DNA of 44,602 nt from Firmicutes bacterium UBA5774 (GCA_002418625.1 DIEM01000041.1:1-44602), one strand, 5' to 3'; positions 31,637-40,889 are shown, counted from the stretch's first letter. The notes: a model not told the origin generated them from the letters alone. Numbers and translations: made by a program.

Positions 31637-32764
31637 ATGAGCCGATTGATAAAAAGTGTCATAACGCGCGTGGAGCCCGCAGATCGGGAGGAATTTCTGC
31701 ATGACGTTCTTCGGGAAAATTATTTGGTTATGATTATCACTGCAGCGCTTCTGGCTGTCTCGGAAACATTCATTTACATATCATTCAGAGGCAGGCTCTT
31801 CGATACGGACGGCGTTGTTTTATTATTTGCTGTTTTCAATACGGTTTCTCTGCCGATCCTGGCTTTCATTTATTTTAAAATAGAAAGGATAGGATGCAGG
31901 ATTGCCCAGGCAGCACAATTTATCAATGCCATGGGAGTGCTCGTGTTCTGCTGCGCGCTGGCCCTGATCCCGCAAAAGGAATTTGAATCCATGCATATTT
32001 ATGTCATCGCACTATTTGCCATAGCGGCATTTCTGCATCTGCACCCGCTGCACAGCCTCGTCTTGTATTTGACGGGCTTCATCATTTTCAACGCGTATTT
32101 ACCTTTGTATCAGACGAATGAACAGGCGCTGCTGATCATGAGGATCAATGTCACAATAATGAATATAGCGGCATGGGGCTTGGGGCGGCTTGTTTTCAGG
32201 ATGAGATTGACGCGATTTCTGGATAAGCGGACGATCATCGAGCAAAACCGGAAGCTGGCGGATATGGCGACACGGGATCCAATGACCGGGCTGCTCAATC
32301 ATGAAACCGCTTATCGGAAGCTATGCGACGAGGTGGTGCGTTCCAGGAGATACGGGCATCCCTTGACAGTCATGATGCTCGACATCGATAATTTCAAAAG
32401 CGTCAACGACAATCATGGACATCAGGCAGGCGACCGTGTGATCAGGCAGGTTTCCGAGATCCTGAGGGAAAATTGCCGCAGGACGGATCATGCCGGCAGG
32501 TACGGCGGAGAGGAATTCATCTGCATACTGACGGATACGGATCTGCCGGATTCCATTGCGTTGGCCGAGCGAATTCTAAAGGCTGTCGGATCAGAGGATT
32601 TCGATGAGAACATACGCGTCACCGTCAGTATCGGCCTTTACGGATACGAAGGGGAAGACGCCGACGAGATGATCGGCGAAGCGGATAAACTCCTGTATAA
32701 AGCAAAGTCGGCGGGCAAAAATCGCATCGAGGCTGGAGCGGGAGTCTCTGCCGCCGTCTCGTGA
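31637..32764 (+). CDS. Membrane-anchored diguanylate cyclase (GGDEF)
   Basis: A 375-residue protein. Residues about 30-190 contain six hydrophobic segments (MIITAALLAVSETFIYI, VVLLFAVFNTVSLPILAFIYF and others) and a linker DKRTIIEQNRKLADMATRDPMTGLLNHETAYRKL leads into a complete GGDEF domain: the active site is GGEEF in RYGGEEFICIL, with D-N-F-K-x-V-N-D before it. The I-site RRTD lies five residues before it, so product inhibition by c-di-GMP is likely. It makes c-di-GMP from two GTP. No effector is nearby; the membrane part probably senses a signal. AAAGGAGA precedes the ATG. Confidence 0.93.
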   Translation: MSRLIKSVITRVEPADREEFLHDVLRENYLVMIITAALLAVSETFIYISFRGRLFDTDGVVLLFAVFNTVSLPILAFIYFKIERIGCRIAQAAQFINAMGVLVFCCALALIPQKEFESMHIYVIALFAIAAFLHLHPLHSLVLYLTGFIIFNAYLPLYQTNEQALLIMRINVTIMNIAAWGLGRLVFRMRLTRFLDKRTIIEQNRKLADMATRDPMTGLLNHETAYRKLCDEVVRSRRYGHPLTVMMLDIDNFKSVNDNHGHQAGDRVIRQVSEILRENCRRTDHAGRYGGEEFICILTDTDLPDSIALAERILKAVGSEDFDENIRVTVSIGLYGYEGEDADEMIGEADKLLYKAKSAGKNRIEAGAGVSAAVS

Positions 32765-32953
32765 CAGATGCTGATCGGCAGCGGAGCGCGGCCGCAACCT
32801 ACGCACTTGAGGAAGGCCGCTCGAACGGCGTTTTTTTATCTGCGCATATCCATATAATAGGCATCTTTTTTTTTCGAATATGTTATAATCAATCTGTGTG
32901 AAATGGCAAGATCACATAAGCGGCATGAGATCGAAAGGAATGGAGATGGTACT

Positions 32954-33793
32954 ATGAAATACAGGATATCACCAAAGGCTGTCGGGATCATGAGCGTCGC
33001 CGCTTATGTTCTCATGATCACAATGAATGCGCTTGCCTCCATTCTTCCGATCAACGGTCTTACGACAGCGGACGTATCATACCGGTATGGCAGTTTATTC
33101 ACGCCTGCAGGCATCACTTTCTCGATCTGGCTGGTCATATACCTGCTGCTTCTGGTTTATACGGTATACCAAACGGGGACCGTCTGGAGGCATACGGTCC
33201 AGCAGGCAAAGCTCATCGGCCGCATCAATTGGCTTTATATTCTTACCTGTCTGCTCAATGCGGCATGGATCCTATGCTGGCACTATGAAAAGCTGCTTCT
33301 GTCATTGCTGGTCATGTTCGCTCTGCTGGCGACACTGATCGTCATCTATCTGAGGATCAGGGGCATGCTGAGATCCGTCGTGCCAAGGAGCCAGAGTCTC
33401 TGCGTCATGGCGCCCTTCAGTGCCTACCTCGGATGGATCACTGTCGCCACCCTCGCCAACGCGGCGACTTATCTCATAAGCATTGGCTGGAATTTCTGGG
33501 GATTGTCCCAGGTTACCTGGACTATCATATTGATCCTGGCCACGGTGTTCATCACGCTGATGATTCAGCGATATTACAGGGATCTTGTTTTTACGGCAGT
33601 GATCGTATGGGCGCTGACGGGAATCCTGATCCAGCATATCACGACCTATAAGATGTCTTATACGCTGATCATCGTTACAGCGGTCATGAGCATCGCCGCT
33701 GTCCTGATTGGGGTCGTCCTTATATTCTCACGAAAGAAAAGGGTCAGAAGAAAAGCGAAAAATCTGCGGCATAGCAGGAGGAAAATAAAATGA
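32954..33793 (+). CDS. TspO/MBR-like tryptophan-rich membrane protein
   Basis: With ATG 32954 (GGAGAT 6 nt upstream) the protein has 279 residues and seven or more hydrophobic segments. LFTPAGITFSIWLVIYLLLLVYTVYQTG, LNAAWILCWHYEKLLLSLLVMF, AYLGWITVATLANAATYLIS and VTWTIILILATVFITLMIQRY hold many tryptophans spaced as in the TspO/MBR (tryptophan-rich sensory protein) family. TspO proteins bind tetrapyrroles or sterols and act in stress responses; larger versions like this have no clear function. An upstream in-frame ATG (32903) has no ribosome binding site. The 4-nt overlap with pepT suggests an operon. Confidence 0.75.
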   Translation: MKYRISPKAVGIMSVAAYVLMITMNALASILPINGLTTADVSYRYGSLFTPAGITFSIWLVIYLLLLVYTVYQTGTVWRHTVQQAKLIGRINWLYILTCLLNAAWILCWHYEKLLLSLLVMFALLATLIVIYLRIRGMLRSVVPRSQSLCVMAPFSAYLGWITVATLANAATYLISIGWNFWGLSQVTWTIILILATVFITLMIQRYYRDLVFTAVIVWALTGILIQHITTYKMSYTLIIVTAVMSIAAVLIGVVLIFSRKKRVRRKAKNLRHSRRKIK

Positions 33794-35004
33794 AAGGCGT
33801 TTTGAAAAGATTTCTGGAATATGTTGAATATGACACGATGAGCAGGGAAGGGACAGGAACGACGCCGAGCACGGAAGGGCAGCTCGTCTTTGCCCGGGCT
33901 TTGGCCGAAGAACTGGTTGAAATAGGCCTTGAAGACGTATCGATCAGCGAATACGGCTACCTGACGGCAACGCTGCCCGCCAATACGGACGAACCGCTGC
34001 CGACGATCGGCCTGATCGCGCATCTTGACACATCCTTTGAAATGACTGCCAAGGATGTCAAGCCGAAAATCATAGAAAGCTACGATGGCCGGGATATCCT
34101 GTTGAACCATGAAAAAAACATCTGGATGAAGCGGGATGAATTTCCCAATATCCTTAAATATAAAGGGGACACAATCATAACGACCGACGGCACAACGCTG
34201 CTCGGAGGCGATGACAAGGCCGGCATAGCCGAGATCGTAACAGCGATGGAGATCCTGGCAGAAGATCCGTCCCGACTTCACGGGAGAGTCCGGATCGCGT
34301 TCACGCCGGATGAAGAGATCGGCGAGGGATCAGATCATTTCGATGTCGAAGCATTTGGCGCCGATTATGCTTATACAGTCGACGGCGGCCCTGCGGGTGA
34401 GCTGACTTATGAAAATTTCAACGCGGCGAAGGCATGGGTAGAGATTGCCGGGCGGAACGCCCATCCGGGCGACGCCAAGGACAAAATGATCAATTCCATT
34501 CTCATAGGCATGGAATTCAACGCGATGCTGCCGGCCGACGAGGTTCCTCAGAAGACTGCCGATTATGAAGGTTATTTTCATCTGATGAGTTTTAGCGGCT
34601 CGATCGAGGAAACGAAGCTGGTTTACATCATTCGTGATTTCGAGGCCGAGGGCATCAGCGACCGCAAAGAGCTGCTTCAGGATATCGCCGATGATCTGAA
34701 TGAAAAATATGGGGAAGGGACCGTGCTCATACTCATGGAGGACCAATATTTCAATATGCGTGAAAAGATTCTGCCGGTCTTCCATATCGTTGAAAAAGCA
34801 AGATCGGCTATTGATGCCGCCGGACTTTCGACGACAGTTAAGCCGATCCGGGGCGGTACAGACGGAGCGCGGCTGTCATTCATGGGCTTGCCATGCCCGA
34901 ATATTTTCACGGGCGCGGAAAATGTCCATGGCAGATTTGAATTCGTATCGCGGTCTTCCATGGAAGCGGCGGTGGAGGTTCTGCTCAGGATCCTGACGGT
35001 TTAG
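33790..35004 (+). CDS. pepT: Peptidase T (tripeptide aminopeptidase)
   Basis: The 404-residue protein is an M20 metallopeptidase: IAHLDTSFEMT with the first zinc His-Asp, GGDDKAGIAEI with the bridging Asp, the catalytic EE in TPDEEIGEGSDHFD, and a late His in NVHGRFEF; the AWVEIAGRNAHPGDAKDKMINS segment of the dimerisation lid is PepT-specific. PepT removes the N-terminal residue from tripeptides in the cytoplasm. Start overlaps the stop of the TspO-like gene by 4 nt, with AGGAGGAA in that gene's end. The ung gene follows in 48 nt. Confidence 0.95.
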   Translation: MKGVLKRFLEYVEYDTMSREGTGTTPSTEGQLVFARALAEELVEIGLEDVSISEYGYLTATLPANTDEPLPTIGLIAHLDTSFEMTAKDVKPKIIESYDGRDILLNHEKNIWMKRDEFPNILKYKGDTIITTDGTTLLGGDDKAGIAEIVTAMEILAEDPSRLHGRVRIAFTPDEEIGEGSDHFDVEAFGADYAYTVDGGPAGELTYENFNAAKAWVEIAGRNAHPGDAKDKMINSILIGMEFNAMLPADEVPQKTADYEGYFHLMSFSGSIEETKLVYIIRDFEAEGISDRKELLQDIADDLNEKYGEGTVLILMEDQYFNMREKILPVFHIVEKARSAIDAAGLSTTVKPIRGGTDGARLSFMGLPCPNIFTGAENVHGRFEFVSRSSMEAAVEVLLRILTV

Positions 35005-35052
35005 GCAAGTCATTTGGAATTGTAAAATCAGCAAAAAGGAGCGACATCAACC

Positions 35053-35718
35053 ATGGTAACGATCGGAAACGACTGGGACAGTCTGCTGTCGGAGGAATTT
35101 GAGAAACAATACTATCTGGATTTGCGGGAATTCCTGATCGGGGAATATAGGAGCCATACCGTCTATCCTTCAAAATACGACATATTCAATGCGCTGAGGC
35201 TGACGCCCTATGATTCGGTCAAAGCGGTCATCATCGGACAGGATCCCTATCACGGTCCGGGCCAGGCTCACGGGTTATGCTTTTCGGTCAAAAAAGGAGT
35301 GCCCAAGCCTCCGTCCCTCGTGAATATTTTCAAGGAACTGAAATCGGATGTCGGGATCGCGGCGCCGCCGCATGGCTGTCTTGAAGACTGGGCCAGACAA
35401 GGGGTGCTGCTGCTTAATGCGGTCCTCACGGTCCGCGCGGGAGAAGCGAACTCCCATAAGGGGAAGGGCTGGGAAATTTTTACCGACAGGATCATCGCGC
35501 TGCTGGCGGAGAGGGAAAGGCCGATGGTGTTCATGCTTTGGGGAGCGAACGCTCAAAAGAAAGAAGGCCTGCTGTCCGGCAGCAGGCATCTGATACTAAA
35601 AGCGGCGCATCCAAGTCCGCTGTCCGCGCACAATGGCTTTTTCGGATGCGGGCACTTTTCGAAGGCCAACGAATTTCTTGATGGATTTGGCCAAAAGATC
35701 GATTGGGCTATAGAGTGA
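35053..35718 (+). CDS. ung: Uracil-DNA glycosylase, family 1
   Basis: A 221-residue enzyme with motif GQDPYHGPGQAHGLCFSV (from residue 62; D64 catalytic), LLLNAVLTVRAGEANSHKGKGWE and the DNA-intercalation loop HPSPLSAHNGFFGC. Length and motifs are those of family 1 Ung, which removes uracil from DNA to start base excision repair. The 3' end overlaps that of the methyltransferase gene on the other strand by 11 nt, so the two transcripts converge without a terminator in between. AAAAGGAG precedes ATG. Confidence 0.97.
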   Translation: MVTIGNDWDSLLSEEFEKQYYLDLREFLIGEYRSHTVYPSKYDIFNALRLTPYDSVKAVIIGQDPYHGPGQAHGLCFSVKKGVPKPPSLVNIFKELKSDVGIAAPPHGCLEDWARQGVLLLNAVLTVRAGEANSHKGKGWEIFTDRIIALLAERERPMVFMLWGANAQKKEGLLSGSRHLILKAAHPSPLSAHNGFFGCGHFSKANEFLDGFGQKIDWAIE

Positions 35719-36850
35719 GAACATCGATGGACGGCCTGACATGCCAGAATGCGACCAGCCGTTCATACTCCTCTTCGGCTTTTGGATCCGGCCGTCCCGT
35801 ACGGATGGCACGGATCATTATATTTTTTGCCGTATGCTCCAGGCTCGTGAATTCGATGAGCGACACATCATAGCCACAGGCTTCCAGCTTCAGGGCTCTG
35901 AGCGCGTCGGTCAATATGGCGGATGTCCGCTCCTTCAGGATGCCATGCTTCAGCATCGGATCCAGGATCGGGTTTTTTATCTGGTCGAAGAGCTCATGCT
36001 GGCAGCAGGGAACGGACAGGATGATCGATGCGTTCCACTGGGCGGCCTTGATCAGGGCGTGGTCCGTAGCGGTATCGCAGGCGTGCAGCGTTACGACCAT
36101 GTCGACGCCTTCGACGCTGCTGAAGTTTGAAATGTCTCCAAGTTCGAAATGCAGCGCTTCATAGCCAAGATCACTTGCGATCGCTCGGCAGGAACCGATG
36201 ACGTCCTCCTTGAGATCAAGGCCTGTCATTCGTACCTTTAGTCCCTTTTGCAGATGCAGATAATGATAGAGCGCGAAGGTCAGGTAGGCCTTGCCGCAGC
36301 CGAAATCGACGATGGATATCTCCCTGTCCGCCGGCAGTGCCGGGAACACGTCGTCGACGATTTCAAGGAATCTGTTGATTTGCCGGAATTTGGCATAGTG
36401 TTTTTTCAGGACCTGACCGGAATCGTTCATGACGCCGAGTCGGATCAGGAAATCGCAGGGGCTGCCGTCCGGTATAATATATTTTTTTGTCTGGTCGTGA
36501 GATAGCGGCTCGGCTTTTTTTGACGGGGCGCTTCTGATGACCCGTGGACGGTCGGCATTGGCCGCCAGGATCTGATAATCCGCATCTGCGCTGAAGACGC
36601 TGATTTGCTTGAAGTCTTCAGCCATGAGCCGCAGGAATTCCGCCATGGCTTCATGTCCGTCCATGTTTTCGTGCCGGACTTTGTCTGCGGAATGGTATTC
36701 GGCCTGATAGCAAAGCTTGTCCTTTAAAAGAACAGGGCGGATGATGACTTTGGATGAAGGTGAACTCTTTTTCCGCCGGCTCGAAAAGACCATGCGTATA
36801 AGCGTTCCCTCATTCAACAGTTGTTGGAATAGAAGCTCGAGGTCATTCAT
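35708..36850 (-). CDS. SAM-dependent methyltransferase with N-terminal extension
   Basis: A 380-residue protein. Residues about 190-330 form a class I methyltransferase fold: ISIVDFGCGKAYLTFALYHYL (motif I, SAM-binding), MTGLDLKEDVI and VVTLHACDTATDHALI with SVPCCQHEL. The HACD...C-CC-H pattern resembles METTL25/MnmC-neighbour type SAM-dependent methyltransferases found beside PlsC in Firmicutes. The N-terminal 180 residues have no recognised domain. Start ATG overlaps the plsC stop by 4 nt (minus strand). The substrate is unknown, perhaps RNA. Confidence 0.75.
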   Translation of the reverse strand: MNDLELLFQQLLNEGTLIRMVFSSRRKKSSPSSKVIIRPVLLKDKLCYQAEYHSADKVRHENMDGHEAMAEFLRLMAEDFKQISVFSADADYQILAANADRPRVIRSAPSKKAEPLSHDQTKKYIIPDGSPCDFLIRLGVMNDSGQVLKKHYAKFRQINRFLEIVDDVFPALPADREISIVDFGCGKAYLTFALYHYLHLQKGLKVRMTGLDLKEDVIGSCRAIASDLGYEALHFELGDISNFSSVEGVDMVVTLHACDTATDHALIKAAQWNASIILSVPCCQHELFDQIKNPILDPMLKHGILKERTSAILTDALRALKLEACGYDVSLIEFTSLEHTAKNIMIRAIRTGRPDPKAEEEYERLVAFWHVRPSIDVLTL

Positions 36851-37584
36851 GAAATGCTGTCCTTTCCGGCGTGTGCCGCCAGATCTTTAGTGATGAGCTG
36901 CCTGATATCCTCGCCCAGGGTCCTTGCTTCATCTTTGCTCAGGCCTTTTGTCCCGACCGGAGGCAGAATTCTTAAATCGACATGGCCGGGTCTGATCCAC
37001 TTGCCTTGTCTTTCCATAATCTTCCATGATCCGTCTATGACGACCGGGACGACAGGCACGCCAGCCTTCAAGGCCATTTTGAGCGCTCCGGCCTTGAATT
37101 CCCCGACCCTAGCGCTCTTGCTGCGTGTGCCTTCCGGAAATATGATGAGGGAATGTCCGGACTCGAGAAGGCTGGAGGCTCCGGAAAGCGCAGTGATCGA
37201 CTGCCTTGCGTCGCTGCGGTCGATGAAGATGCAGTTCAAGTATTTCATCCATGTCCTGATCATGGGCATTTTCTGGATCTCCACTTTCGCGACGAAGCCC
37301 TTCGGCTTGTCCAGCGAAGCGAGAAGAATGGGGATGTCGAAATTCCCCTGATGATTGCTGACGATGACTGCCGGTCCGCTAGGGATATTGTCGGCCCCTG
37401 AGACTGTTACGCGGACGCCGCCGGCCCAGAGCGTGGCACGAGCCCATTTTCGGACGATCCTGTCGACGAGTGCGTCGAGCTCTTCGGTTCTTCCGGCTTT
37501 GGACAGCGCGTCGGCTTTTGCCTGATCGGGAAGCAATTTTAGAAGATAAAGCCAAAAAAAGATAAACCATAAAATCGTTCTCAT
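36847..37584 (-). CDS. plsC: 1-acyl-sn-glycerol-3-phosphate acyltransferase (PlsC-like)
   Basis: Starting at ATG 37584 the protein has 245 residues with a membrane segment (RTILWFIFFWLYLLKLLP), the acyltransferase motif NHQGNFD (HX4D), FPEGTRSKSARVGEFKAGALKMA and VPVVPVVIDGSW. PlsC adds the second acyl chain to make phosphatidic acid at the membrane. The Met at 37641 overlaps the -10 region of the promoter and lacks a ribosome binding site; GGAGGCG before 37584 supports the shorter form. It is the first gene of a two-gene unit with the methyltransferase. Confidence 0.9.
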   Translation of the reverse strand: MRTILWFIFFWLYLLKLLPDQAKADALSKAGRTEELDALVDRIVRKWARATLWAGGVRVTVSGADNIPSGPAVIVSNHQGNFDIPILLASLDKPKGFVAKVEIQKMPMIRTWMKYLNCIFIDRSDARQSITALSGASSLLESGHSLIIFPEGTRSKSARVGEFKAGALKMALKAGVPVVPVVIDGSWKIMERQGKWIRPGHVDLRILPPVGTKGLSKDEARTLGEDIRQLITKDLAAHAGKDSIS

Positions 37585-37631
37585 AAGTTTTTCGTCCGCC
37601 TCCTGCGTTAATTTTAAATCCAGCGGATTAT

Positions 37632-37674
37632 ATTTTAACATTTTTTTGTTACTTATGTCAAAGTGTGTTATAAT
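37632..37674. promoter_or_regulatory. Overlapping divergent promoters of plsC and typA
   Basis: Plus strand: TTGTTA (37646-37651), 17 bp, TATAAT (37669-37674), for typA. Minus strand: TTGACA (37661-37656), 18 bp, TAAAAT (37637-37632), for plsC. The two -35 regions interleave, so transcription may be mutually exclusive. Confidence 0.7.
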
Positions 37675-37715
37675 ATCACGGTTATTATTACGCGATTAGG
37701 AAAGCAGGGAAATAA

Positions 37716-39530
37716 ATGTCAGAAAAACAAAAAATTGTCAATATTGCGGTCATCGCCCATGTCGATGCCGGAAAATCAACGCTCGTGGACGCTTTTTTGT
37801 CCCAAAGCGGCGTGTTCCGGGAAAATCAGGAGGTCGTTGAGTGCGTTATGGACAGCAATGACATAGAACGTGAGCGGGGCATTACGATCTATTCGAAAAA
37901 TTGCTCGGTCATGTACAAGGACGTCAAGATCAATATAGTGGATACACCGGGACATGCGGACTTCTCTTCGGAAGTCGAAAGAATCATCAGGACCGTCGAT
38001 ACGGTCATACTTCTCGTCGACTCGAGTGAAGGCCCGATGCCCCAGACGCGGTTCGTGCTCCAGAAGTCGCTGCAGCTGGGATTGAAGCCGATTCTGCTGA
38101 TCAATAAGATCGATAAAAGAGACCAGAGGGCGAAAGAAGTCGTAGACATGGTCTATGAACTGTTCATGGAGCTGGAAGCGACGAACGACCAGCTGGATTT
38201 TCCCATCCTCTATGGCATCGCCCGGGAAGGCGTGGCCAAGAACGAGCTTGAAGACGACAGCGTCAACATCATGCCGCTGTTCGAAACGATCCTGGACCAT
38301 GTCAGCATTTATCCGGACCGCAATGACGAACCGCTGCAGCTTCAGGTCTCGACGCTGGCCTATGACGATTATATCGGCAGGCTGGGCATCGGCAGGATCT
38401 ATAAGGGAAAAATAAAGGAGGGCCAGACCGTCACTGTCGTGAAGGAGGACGGGTCGCTGGCCTCAAGAAAGGTCAACCAGATATTCGTCTACAGGGGGAT
38501 GAAAAGGGTATCGGTGCCTGAAGCCGAAAGCGGTGACATCGTCGTGATATCGGGCATTTCCGATATTTCCATCGGTGAGACGGTCTGCGATGAAAAGCAG
38601 CCGGATCCGCTGCCCATGATTCCGATCGAAGCGCCGACGCTGTCGATGAATTTTCTGGTCAACAAATCTCCGTTTGCCGGAAAATCCGGTAAATATGTCA
38701 CAACCAGACATTTGAAGGAACGCCTGGAAAAGGAGCTGGAAGTCAACGTGGGCCTGCTTGTCGAGCCGCTGGGCGCGACGGACGGCTTCAAGGTCTCAGG
38801 CAGGGGAGAGCTGCATCTTTCGATATTATTGGAGAATATGCGCCGTGAAGGCTATGAGATCGGCGTGTCGAAGCCGGAGGTCATCATGCACAAGGAAAAA
38901 GGGCATTTGATGGAGCCGGTCGAACGGCTGATCGTCAGCGTTCCGGAGGAATATGCCGGTGCGGTCATTGCGAAGCTGAATATCAGGAAAGGCATCATGG
39001 TGGCCATGGACAGCGGCGAAGGCGAATTCTCGAAGCTGGAATACCTGGTTCCGACAAGGGGACTGCTTGGCTACAGGAGCGATTTTATCAACGACACAAG
39101 GGGCGAGGGAACGCTTGTGAGGCGTTTTGAGCATTTTGAAGAATACAAGGGCGAAATCCCGCAGAGAAGCAATGGCGTGATGATCTCCCAGGAGGAAGGC
39201 GTTGCGACTCCTTATGCGCTCAGCAACATATCCGAGCGTTCGACACTTTTCATCGAACCGGGAACCAAGGTCTACGAAGGCATGATCGTCGGTATGAACA
39301 GCAGGAATGAGGACATGGTCGTCAATCCGTGCAAGGCGAAAAAAGCCACAAATATGCGGGCAGCTGCCAGCGATGACGCGATCAGGCTGGCGCCGCCGAG
39401 GATCCTGAATCTGGAAGAGGCTCTGGAATTCATCAATGACGACGAACTCGTCGAAGTCACGCCGGATGACATCAGGATCAGAAAAAAACTGCTCAAGGAA
39501 CTCGAGCGCAGAAGAAGCGGCAGGAGCTGA
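37716..39530 (+). CDS. typA: Translational GTPase TypA/BipA
   Basis: The 604-residue protein has the EF-G-like G domain: AHVDAGKST (G1, residues 14-22), GITI (G2), DTPGH (G3), NKIDK (G4), then domain II (YDDYIGRLGIGRIYKGKIKEGQ), domain III and V, and the BipA-specific C-terminus with GLLGYRSDFINDTRGEG and the lysine-rich end. TypA binds ribosomes and helps assembly and cold or stress growth. The usual AHVDHGKTT reads AHVDAGKST, as in ribosomal-protection-type GTPases. Promoter and start are well placed. Confidence 0.94.
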   Translation: MSEKQKIVNIAVIAHVDAGKSTLVDAFLSQSGVFRENQEVVECVMDSNDIERERGITIYSKNCSVMYKDVKINIVDTPGHADFSSEVERIIRTVDTVILLVDSSEGPMPQTRFVLQKSLQLGLKPILLINKIDKRDQRAKEVVDMVYELFMELEATNDQLDFPILYGIAREGVAKNELEDDSVNIMPLFETILDHVSIYPDRNDEPLQLQVSTLAYDDYIGRLGIGRIYKGKIKEGQTVTVVKEDGSLASRKVNQIFVYRGMKRVSVPEAESGDIVVISGISDISIGETVCDEKQPDPLPMIPIEAPTLSMNFLVNKSPFAGKSGKYVTTRHLKERLEKELEVNVGLLVEPLGATDGFKVSGRGELHLSILLENMRREGYEIGVSKPEVIMHKEKGHLMEPVERLIVSVPEEYAGAVIAKLNIRKGIMVAMDSGEGEFSKLEYLVPTRGLLGYRSDFINDTRGEGTLVRRFEHFEEYKGEIPQRSNGVMISQEEGVATPYALSNISERSTLFIEPGTKVYEGMIVGMNSRNEDMVVNPCKAKKATNMRAAASDDAIRLAPPRILNLEEALEFINDDELVEVTPDDIRIRKKLLKELERRRSGRS

Positions 39531-39594
39531 CCACTATGCCGGCCATGCCGGTGTGCATGCCGGATAAATTCATCATGACGGGAGGAAAATGAAC

Positions 39595-40377
39595 ATGTCG
39601 GACGAAGCCATCATTCTATTGTCAAACATCGGCATCGCGCTGCTCATGCTTATCGCGGGAGGGGTGGCGGTGCGGATCACCTTGAACATAACGAGAAAAG
39701 CCCTGCACAGGAGCTCGGTGGACGAGGTGCTGTATTCCTTCATATTGAATTGCATCAAGGTCCTCATGTGGATCGTCATCCTGGCAACGATTCTGGGCTA
39801 TATAGGCGTTCCGCTTTCCGCGTTTCTGGCAATCGTGGGATCGGCGGGCATCGCGGTGGCGCTGGCGCTTAAAGACAGCCTTGCAAATTTTGCCGGCGGG
39901 ATCATCATTCTGCTTTCAAAGCATTTCAAGAAAGGCGACTATATTGAGGATCTGAATGTGGCCGGCGAAATCCAGAAGATCGATCTGCTGTTCTGCACAT
40001 TAAAGACGCCGGACAACAAGACCATCACGATCCCCAATGGCAAACTGGCAAATTCAACGGTGATCAATTACTCCAGGGAAGAACTCAGGCGCGTGGATCT
40101 CATGTTCAGCATCAATTTCGACAACGATGTGCGTCTGGTCAAGGAGATTCTTGAGCGCGTCGCGCGAAGCGACAGCCGCATTCTGCAGGAACCGCCGTAC
40201 ATCATCGGAATGTCGAGCCAGAAAGAAGGGCTACTGGAGCTTGACATGAAGGTCTGGTGCCGCCAGGAAGTGTATTTTGACGTCAAATATCATGTCCAGG
40301 AGCAGGTCCAGGAGGAATTCATCAGGGAAGGTATCACGCAGCTTCCGCAGATGCGTGCTTTCATAAATCAGCAATAG
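39595..40377 (+). CDS. Mechanosensitive ion channel, MscS family
   Basis: A 260-residue protein with three N-terminal membrane segments, the pore helix with AIVGSAGIAVALALKDSLANFAGGIIILLSKHFKKGDYIED, which is the MscS signature of alternating Gly/Ala, and a C-terminal soluble vestibule (KTPDNKTITIPNGKLANSTVINYSREE). It opens on membrane tension to release solutes under hypo-osmotic shock. GGAGG fits ATG 39595 (9 nt) better than ATG 39589 (3 nt). It follows typA by 64 nt and may be read through; three ATGCCGG repeats lie in the gap. Confidence 0.95.
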   Translation: MSDEAIILLSNIGIALLMLIAGGVAVRITLNITRKALHRSSVDEVLYSFILNCIKVLMWIVILATILGYIGVPLSAFLAIVGSAGIAVALALKDSLANFAGGIIILLSKHFKKGDYIEDLNVAGEIQKIDLLFCTLKTPDNKTITIPNGKLANSTVINYSREELRRVDLMFSINFDNDVRLVKEILERVARSDSRILQEPPYIIGMSSQKEGLLELDMKVWCRQEVYFDVKYHVQEQVQEEFIREGITQLPQMRAFINQQ

Positions 40378-40461
40378 CGGAATGATCATTTATTCTGTAT
40401 AATAATATCGGCGGGCAAAGCTGCCGCAGGAGCATAATCAAGCAGAGGAGGATCACACAAT

Positions 40462-40668
40462 ATGGGTAAGATGGGAAATATGGCATCAAGACTGGGGCCG
40501 GTGACGGGATACTGGGTCCTCATCATCGCGGCGCTGGTTCTGGCTAAGCTTTTCAACTGGGTCGACATAGAAAATTCATGGGAGATGATCAAGTTCATCG
40601 GACTCGTGACTGTTGCCTATCTTGCACTGCAGGGCGTGTTTTTTGCGGCGAAAATAATCAAAAAATAG
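40462..40668 (+). CDS. Small two-span membrane protein
   Basis: The 68-residue protein has two hydrophobic segments (residues about 16-30 and 43-62) joined by NWVDIENSWEMIK and a basic C-terminus (AKIIKK). GAGGAGGATC precedes the ATG. I do not recognise the family. It is separated from mscS by 84 bp and from pyrB by a promoter and attenuator, so it is probably an independent gene. Confidence 0.7.
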   Translation: MGKMGNMASRLGPVTGYWVLIIAALVLAKLFNWVDIENSWEMIKFIGLVTVAYLALQGVFFAAKIIKK

Positions 40669-40693
40669 CGTTCCGGCTGCTCCCAAGAATTCC

Positions 40694-40722
40694 TTGACGG
40701 TCCGGGGCATTTGTGATAGGAT
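40694..40722 (+). promoter_or_regulatory. Promoter of the pyrimidine operon
   Basis: TTGACG (40694-40699), 17-bp spacer, TAGGAT (40717-40722), about 20 bp before the PyrR-binding hairpin. Confidence 0.65.
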
Positions 40723-40737
40723 TACACCAATGAAATA

Positions 40738-40846
40738 AGATCCTTTAATCTGATCCTGCGAGATCAAAAGGGAAGTGCGTTTTGCGGCAAGCCTGCAGGA
40801 TGCGATCTGCTGTACATGATGCCTTCCTTATATGGAAGGCTTTTTT
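40738..40846 (+). promoter_or_regulatory. PyrR-dependent transcription attenuator (leader of pyrB)
   Basis: The leader contains CCTTTAATC-TGATCCTGCGAGATC-AAAAGG (40742-40772), close to the PyrR-binding RNA consensus (UUUAA, then ARUCCNGNGAGGYU in the loop) with a CCTTT/AAAAGG base stem. The terminator GCCTTCC-TTATAT-GGAAGGC-TTTTTT follows (40821-40846). GGGAAG (40771-40775 area) can pair with CTTCC of the terminator arm, and ATCCTGC (40753-40759) with GCAGGAT (40795-40801), as antiterminator. UMP-bound PyrR would stabilise the first hairpin and let transcription stop. Confidence 0.75.
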
Positions 40847-40889
40847 ATACCTTTAAGTTAACTCCGTGAAGTTAGAAAGGATGGTAAAC

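Noticed and set aside
37585..37641. Longer plsC start at 37641
   Set aside because: That codon lies on the -10 region of the plsC promoter and has no ribosome binding site.
39541..39575. ATGCCGG triplet repeat between typA and mscS as an operator
   Set aside because: The copies are short, unevenly spaced and could be by chance in a GC-rich gap.
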